DNA of 64,000 nucleotides from JAWKUK01 sp041398605 (GTDB lineage Bacteria > Planctomycetota > UBA1135 > GCA-002686595). The position numbers were made by a program, and so were the translations under genes. The DNA is taken from NCBI GenBank assembly GCA_041398605.1, contig JAWKUK010000006.1, positions 1 to 64,000 of the forward strand, in the 5' to 3' direction. The notes under the pieces were generated by a model, which had not been told where the DNA came from, did not search any database, and was given only the letters and a program-made list of their open reading frames with translations. Below, piece by piece: positions 59,448 through 64,000 of this stretch (positions are counted from its first letter, which is position 1; every line of letters begins with the position of its first letter).

Positions 59448-61085
59448 TCAGCGCGCGAGCGAACCGTCGATGTGCGCGCGGACCTTGGTGAAGAGGTGCC
59501 TCGCGACCGCGCGACCGAGCTCGAGGCCCGCGACGTTGTCGGCCTGGATGTGGTAGCCGCCGAGGACACGTGAGAGCCCCGCCAGCTCAGCCGTCTGGGT
59601 GAACGTCGCGAGCGGCAGCCGCACGTCGCACGTGAGCTCTTGGCCGAGCGGCAAGGGCGGCAGGACGCCCTCGACGCGCTGCATCTCTTCGCACGACGCG
59701 CCGTTCTCGGTGATCGCGCCCGCGTGCCGCGCCTCGACGACGTCGAAGGTGTCGCTCCCAGTGAACAGGCGCAGCATCTCAGCGCACGCTGCGCTGACGG
59801 TGCTGTGGCCGGACGTGTAGCCAGGGAACGGCGGCGTGATGAAGGTCGAAGGCGAATACGGGTGCCATTGACTGCCATCGAGCTCGATCGAGCCCTTGCC
59901 CGGGCCGCCCCAGCCGAGCAAACGCTCGCCCGAATAATAGTGGCGCACGAGCGTCCAAGGCCGCGAGCTGTCGTAGTAACGCTTCGCGTCCCAGGACGCG
60001 ATGAACGCGTCGAAGGCGGCGTTCGCGACCGCGAAGTACATCTGGACGTCGCGCTCGAAGTCATTGTGGTCACGCGCCGACACGTCCTGCGCAAAGCGCA
60101 GCCAGTGTCCGGACTGCCCCGTCGAGCGCGGGCCGTCGCGCATGAACTCGACGAGCGCCTTCTGCTGCGGGTCGAGCTGCGCATTGAAGCGGATGCACTC
60201 GTCGACCTCCTGGCGGAGCTGCTCGGAGCCGACGAGCGGCGGCGGACCGGGACGGAACTGGGCGGAGCTCTCGAGCCCGAACGGACGCACGCGGTACCAC
60301 TGCGGCGTGAGGAAGTCCACGACGACCTGGCCCCCGTGGCCGTCATCGAACGGGATCGGCTGCCAGCGATCGGGGTCGATCACGTGGTCCGGTGTATTCA
60401 CCGGGCGGTACATGGTGTAGTCGGAATAAGGGGTCCCGTCCGAGCCCGCCTCGTCCCCGAGCTGATTGGCGCCGTCGTGGTGGCGCGCTTCGAGCAGCTC
60501 CTTGGCGACGAGGTTTCCGAGGCCCGCCGGCGATGCAGGGTCCACGCCGTCGAACGACGGGTCGAAGCCGAGGCGACGGAACTCCCCGATGACGTAAGCC
60601 CGCTGGTACGGAAACTGATCGAGCGCGGCGCGGAAGGTCGCATAAGCGGCCGCGACGCGGGCGTTGGCCCCGAGCCGCTCTGCCTCCGGCCGGCGCGCGA
60701 CGTGACACTCCGGCGTGCCGACCGCGCGCGCGTCGTATGCGGCCCAGGCGTTGAACATCGCGGTGACCGGAATCGCCATCTGGCGGGACAGGATCGTCGG
60801 CCGCGCGCCAATGCGCTCGACGTCCTGCGCGGACGCCTCGAGCACCATTGACAGCAGGTCGAACGCCAACGATGGCGTGTAGTCCGCCGGCAGTTGGCCG
60901 TGCATCTGAGCCTGCGCCTCGTCCGCGCCGGAAGGCGCGCTCAGCGCCGCGAGCGGCCGCAGGTCGCGAGCATCGCTGTTCGGTGACGAACACGCCCCGA
61001 GCGCGGCTGCGACGCCGAGGACTACGGCGCGGATCGATCGGGCCTTCAGGCGCGAACTCACTGGGTTGGTTGTGCAAGCAATCAT
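59448..61085 (-). CDS. Vanadium-dependent haloperoxidase-like lipoprotein (PAP2 superfamily)
   Basis: A 545-aa exported lipoprotein (AVVLGVAAALGAC). Its helical body carries the vanadate/phosphate-binding motifs of the vanadium haloperoxidase/PAP2 fold: KRYYDSSRPWTLVRHYYSGE (Lys and Arg), PPFPGYTSGHSTVSAACAEM (PxYxSGH, Ser-Gly-His) and RVLGGYHIQADNVAGLELG (Arg and His). Probably oxidises halides with H2O2, or acts as a phosphatase; bacterial homologues of this length (~500 aa) are usually called haloperoxidases without proven activity. ATG 61085 begins the lipoprotein signal; the frame extends upstream into a long inverted repeat and is not used. Confidence 0.9.
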   Translation of the reverse strand: MIACTTNPVSSRLKARSIRAVVLGVAAALGACSSPNSDARDLRPLAALSAPSGADEAQAQMHGQLPADYTPSLAFDLLSMVLEASAQDVERIGARPTILSRQMAIPVTAMFNAWAAYDARAVGTPECHVARRPEAERLGANARVAAAYATFRAALDQFPYQRAYVIGEFRRLGFDPSFDGVDPASPAGLGNLVAKELLEARHHDGANQLGDEAGSDGTPYSDYTMYRPVNTPDHVIDPDRWQPIPFDDGHGGQVVVDFLTPQWYRVRPFGLESSAQFRPGPPPLVGSEQLRQEVDECIRFNAQLDPQQKALVEFMRDGPRSTGQSGHWLRFAQDVSARDHNDFERDVQMYFAVANAAFDAFIASWDAKRYYDSSRPWTLVRHYYSGERLLGWGGPGKGSIELDGSQWHPYSPSTFITPPFPGYTSGHSTVSAACAEMLRLFTGSDTFDVVEARHAGAITENGASCEEMQRVEGVLPPLPLGQELTCDVRLPLATFTQTAELAGLSRVLGGYHIQADNVAGLELGRAVARHLFTKVRAHIDGSLAR

Positions 61086-61124
61086 GGCCCCCGTTTTATA
61101 GCGCGTCGACTCGGACTCTGTACT

Positions 61125-61291
61125 TAGGAGCCTGCGCCACAGAACGCGATTCGCATCGCGGCGCTCCCGCGCGCCGGAGCCGCGCTGCAGCAAGGTTCCA
61201 ACTAGCATCAAGCTATGAGGAACTTGCTGCGCCTTGCGCCGACGCACGGGAGCACCACGCTGCGAACCGCGTTCTGTGGCAGAGACTCCTA
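61125..61291. repeat. Long imperfect inverted repeat (~80-bp arms)
   Basis: The two halves of this 167-bp stretch are reverse complements with scattered mismatches: TAGGAG...GCCACAGAACGCG, TTCGCA, GCTCCCG and GCAGCAAG on the left recur inverted on the right, meeting at a short centre near 61205. It could fold into a single ~80-bp hairpin. It lies between two minus-strand genes and has no coding content. It may be a MITE-like element or a structured RNA. Confidence 0.75.
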
Positions 61292-61301
61292 TGGCCGCTG
61301 C

Positions 61302-61850
61302 TCACTCGACCAGCGGGGCCGGTGACAACGACTTCACATAGTGGTCTTCGATCGTCGCAGAGAGGTCGTTCAGCGCCCGCTGCCGGCCCGTCCGCTGGTA
61401 ACCAAGGCGCGCGTAGACGGCGTGCGCTGTGATGAAGCGCGTGTCCGTCCAGAGCTCGATCTCGCCCGCGGCACGCCGCCGCGCCTCGTCCTCGACCACC
61501 CGCACAAGGCGCGCGCCGAGCCCGCGCCCACGATGCGCGCGGGCGAGGTAGAGCTTCTTCAGCTCTGCGACCTGGCGACCGGCGCCGCGTCCGGCCGCGC
61601 GCTCCTCGCCGTCCCCAGGCCCGTGGAGCCCCAAGCCGACACACCCGACCACGACCCCGGGGCCGCCCTCAGCCGCCCGCGCCTCGAGGACCCAGAACGC
61701 CTCGAACGAGCTCGCCGGAGCGCGCAGCTCCGGCTCTTCCAGGTCCACGTCGAGGACGCAGCCTGGGTATTCGGCGAACACGGCGCCGATGAGCGCGATG
61801 ACCCCGGCCGAATCGGTATCACGGGCGGCACGAAGGAGCGGGTCCTGCAT
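61302..61850 (-). CDS. GNAT-family N-acetyltransferase
   Basis: A 182-aa acetyltransferase using acetyl-CoA. The family core is visible: RAARDTDSAGVIALIGAVF at the start, GVVVGCVGLGLHG, LKKLYLARAHRGRGLGARLV (the R/QxxGxG/A CoA-binding loop) and IELWTDTRFITAHAVYARLG (motif B). Between them is a Gly/Arg-rich loop (GDGEERAAGRGAGRQ). The substrate is unknown. ATG 61850 is the natural start. Confidence 0.92.
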   Translation of the reverse strand: MQDPLLRAARDTDSAGVIALIGAVFAEYPGCVLDVDLEEPELRAPASSFEAFWVLEARAAEGGPGVVVGCVGLGLHGPGDGEERAAGRGAGRQVAELKKLYLARAHRGRGLGARLVRVVEDEARRRAAGEIELWTDTRFITAHAVYARLGYQRTGRQRALNDLSATIEDHYVKSLSPAPLVE

Positions 61851-61936
61851 CGAGAGCGGAGGGAGGTGCGGGGCGACGGAGGCAGGCCCAGAACGCTACG
61901 CTCGGGGCCACCTCCGCGCCAACCTCCTCTCCGAAC

Positions 61937-63745
61937 ATGACCGCGCGCCGCCTCGTCACGCTCCTGCTCCTCGCCTGGGCCCTTGTGCTCGCCCACGGCG
62001 CCTGGGACCGTGGCCCCGATCCCTGGATCGACTTCGGGCGCGAGCTCTACGTGCCTTGGCGTATCACGGAGGGGGACGCGCTGCACCGCGACCTGTCCTG
62101 GTTCAATGGGCCGCTCTCCGCTTGGTGGAACGCCGCATGGATGGGGCTCCTAGGCGTCTCCTTTGACACGCTGCAGTGGGTCAACCTCGGCCTCGCGCTC
62201 GTGTCCGCGGCGCTGCTGCACGGCCTCATCCGCCGAGCCAGCGATCGGCACGCCGCTGACCTGGCGCTGCTCCTGTACTTCCCGGTCTTCGCGTTCGCGC
62301 AACAGAAGTCGATCGGCAACTACTCGTTCCTCGCGCCGTACTCGCACTGCATCGTGCACGGCTTTGTCCTGGCGCTCATCGCGCTGACCGCGTTCGGTCG
62401 CGCGCGGCGGTCCCACTCCGCCATCGCGTGCCTCTGCGGCGGCCTCGCGCTAGGAGGCGTGTTCTTGACGAAGGCCGAGGTCTTTGTCGCCGCGACCGGC
62501 GCGAGCGCGATCGCCTTCATCGCCGCGGCCTTTGCGCATCACGGCCCCAGCGCACGTCGCGTCCGCCTCCGTATGTTCGGCGCAGCAGCGCTCGGGTTCA
62601 GCTTGGCGCTCGGGGCGGCTTGGCTGCGCCTCCGCGCGACCCTGCCTGTCGACGAAGCGACCCGGGCGCTGCTCGGGACGTGGGTCTATGCGCTGAACCC
62701 GGACCTCTCGAGCCTGCACTTCTACCGCGAGATGCGCGGCGAGGACGCGCCCGTGCGGCACATCCACACGATGTTGCGTGTTGGCGCGGGCATCGCGCTC
62801 TTCGCGATCGCCTTGGCGATCATCGCGCGGATCGCAGAGCGCCTCTTTGGGGGGCGTGCCCGGCGCGCGCCCGCGCCTGCAAGCGAACAAGGCTCCGTCG
62901 TCGAGCTCGCGCTCCTCGCAGCGGTCGGTGGCGGCCTCGTGATCGTCGCGCTGATGTGGGCGCCGATGGCGCTCCTCGCGCGACCGCTGCCGCTGCTCGT
63001 GCTCGCGGTCGCCCTCGTCGCGGTGCTCGAGCTCCGCTCAGCCGACCCCGAGACGCGCGAGCGAGGCGTCGCGCGCTTCGTGCTCGCGGCGTTCTCGGGC
63101 CTCCTGGCCCTCAAGCTGGGGCTGAAGCCGACGGTGCGCGACTACGGCTTCGTCCTCGCGGCGCCAGGCATCACGCTCGCCCTCGCGACGTTGAGCGAGG
63201 CGGGGACGCGGCGCATGGGCGCCGCACGCTGGCGGACGCGCGCGTTGATCGCCGGCGCGACCGTCGCGCTCGCGGTCGCGCATTGGCGCGCGTCGGACAA
63301 GTGGTACGAGCGACGGCGGTACGACATCAGCTCTGGAGGCGACCACATCGCCATCATGGAGTGGCGCGGGGACCTCATGCAGGAGCTGCTCGATGAGCTC
63401 GACCGAGTCGTGCCCGCGAACGGGACGATGCTCGTCTTGCCCGAGGGGGTCTCCTTGAACTACCTGCTGCGGCGCCCGTGCCCGATCGCGATCTATAACT
63501 TCATGCCGCCCGAGCTGATCATGTATGGCGAGGAGCGCATCGTCGCGGACCTGCGCGCCAACCAGCCTGACGTCGTCGTGCTCGCGCACAAGGAGACGAA
63601 GGAGTACGGGTACCGCTTCTTCGGCCAAGGCTACGGCGAGCACATCATGGCGTGGCTGATGGAGAATTATCGCGAGGTCGACCGCCTCGGGGTCGCGCCG
63701 CTCACTTCGTACTTCTGGGGCGCGTCGATTTACGTGCCCAAGTGA
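61937..63745 (+). CDS. Polytopic membrane protein, GT-C glycosyltransferase-like
   Basis: A 602-aa inner-membrane protein with about ten hydrophobic segments and a soluble C-terminal ~150 residues. It begins with an N-terminal TM helix (LVTLLLLAWALVLAHGAW). The first loop reads DPWIDFGRELYVPWRITEGD, then GDALHRDLSWFNGPLSAWWN, resembling the acceptor/donor loop with an acidic pair found in GT39/GT83-like enzymes. TM segments such as GALALGGVFLTKAEVFVAAT and ALALVAVLELRSADPE follow. The C-terminal domain (GDHIAIMEWRGDLMQELLDE, LVLPEGVSLNYLLRRPCPIA, PDVVVLAHKETKEYGYRFFG) is soluble and may be periplasmic. Function is inferred from family resemblance only. A -10-like TACGCT lies at 61897. Confidence 0.78.
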   Translation: MTARRLVTLLLLAWALVLAHGAWDRGPDPWIDFGRELYVPWRITEGDALHRDLSWFNGPLSAWWNAAWMGLLGVSFDTLQWVNLGLALVSAALLHGLIRRASDRHAADLALLLYFPVFAFAQQKSIGNYSFLAPYSHCIVHGFVLALIALTAFGRARRSHSAIACLCGGLALGGVFLTKAEVFVAATGASAIAFIAAAFAHHGPSARRVRLRMFGAAALGFSLALGAAWLRLRATLPVDEATRALLGTWVYALNPDLSSLHFYREMRGEDAPVRHIHTMLRVGAGIALFAIALAIIARIAERLFGGRARRAPAPASEQGSVVELALLAAVGGGLVIVALMWAPMALLARPLPLLVLAVALVAVLELRSADPETRERGVARFVLAAFSGLLALKLGLKPTVRDYGFVLAAPGITLALATLSEAGTRRMGAARWRTRALIAGATVALAVAHWRASDKWYERRRYDISSGGDHIAIMEWRGDLMQELLDELDRVVPANGTMLVLPEGVSLNYLLRRPCPIAIYNFMPPELIMYGEERIVADLRANQPDVVVLAHKETKEYGYRFFGQGYGEHIMAWLMENYREVDRLGVAPLTSYFWGASIYVPK

Positions 63746-63864
63746 TCCGGGCTCATCTCGTCTTGACAATGCGCCCGCGTTCATCGATTCCCGCCCGGAC
63801 CTTACGCGAGCATTGACTGGCCACGCGCGTCGCCGACCGACATTGATATCGGGGGACGACACGC

Positions 63865-64000
63865 ATGGCTCGAATCCACTACGGACTGGCGGGTGAAGGG
63901 CGCGGACACGCGGTCCGCGCCCGGACCCTGCTCGAAGCGCTCCACGCAGACCACGAGCTCGTGGTCCACGCGCCAGGGGACGCGTTCACCTTCCTCGCGC
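63865..64000 (+). CDS. Glycosyltransferase (MurG/GT28-like), N-terminal fragment cut by the window
   Basis: A start at ATG 63865 (preceded by GGGGGA, 8-bp spacing) opens a frame of 45 codons to the window end without a stop. The N-terminus MARIHYGLAGEGRGHAVRAR is the glycine-rich start of GT-B glycosyltransferases (GEGRGHA), and HELVVHAPGDAFTFLA fits the second strand. The rest lies outside the window. It is 119 bp after the GT-C-like membrane protein gene on the same strand, suggesting a glycosylation locus continuing to the right. Confidence 0.75.
   Translation, partial: MARIHYGLAGEGRGHAVRARTLLEALHADHELVVHAPGDAFTFLA

Overview
The window is about 70% G+C with strongly G/C-ending codons. It most resembles a chromosomal segment of a planctomycete (Planctomycetota). 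This is inferred from the gene content: an ECF sigma factor paired with a kinase/WD40 receptor, a sigma factor fused to a membrane anchor, many large secreted proteins of unknown function, BatD-like and DUF1343 proteins, and three secreted proteins sharing a Cys-containing C-terminal domain. No rRNA, tRNA, CRISPR array, insertion sequence or replication origin was recognised. Both window ends cut a gene.

Layout. 1-8.2 kb: a truncated secreted protein, an M19 dipeptidase, a split Na/phosphate symporter plus PhoU pair, a BatD-like protein and a thioredoxin-fold/TPR protein. 8.2-13.1 kb: an Asp-box repeat secreted protein behind a sigma54-like promoter, a membrane protein/XRE regulator pair with a double-palindrome operator, and a secreted FG-GAP-like protein. 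13.2-21.1 kb: signalling and chaperones, namely ECF sigma, membrane Ser/Thr kinase with WD40 repeats, a lone receiver, groES-groEL, and a pseudo-receiver (Glu at the phospho-acceptor site) overlapping a PilZ gene. 21.2-32.4 kb: a membrane-anchored sigma factor fusion, threonine synthase, a frameshifted di-haem peroxidase, a degenerate DUF885 lipoprotein, a serine hydrolase-DUF1343 fusion and a secreted protein. 32.4-42.6 kb: a two-component system, an FG-GAP secreted protein, a two-domain esterase, a universal stress protein, an NhaD-like antiporter and a large secreted protein. 42.9-50.7 kb: a heavy-metal block (RND efflux operon with DUF3240, then ArsM and a second methyltransferase facing it). 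51.3-64 kb: a TlpA-like thioredoxin, a 1.6-kilo-residue kinase/TPR/GAF/sigma54-activator, a secreted protein, a vanadium haloperoxidase-like lipoprotein, a GNAT enzyme, a polytopic GT-C-like membrane protein and the start of a glycosyltransferase.

The most interesting signal is regulatory. A palindrome of the form GTCCAG-N3-(C/T)TGGAC occurs at 8415, 34678 and 57324. At 8415 and 34678 it lies 61-62 bp upstream of a sigma54-type -24/-12 element in front of a secreted-repeat protein. At 57324 it lies between the start of the large sigma54 activator and the divergent gene at 57554, which has the best -24/-12 match in the window. This suggests one regulon: the kinase-sensor activator switches on genes for secreted proteins and represses its own promoter. 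Other themes are GC-rich minisatellites with a different unit at each intergenic site, -10 boxes 7-8 bp before ATG codons (leaderless transcripts), and genes joined by overlapping start/stop codons, including TTG starts.
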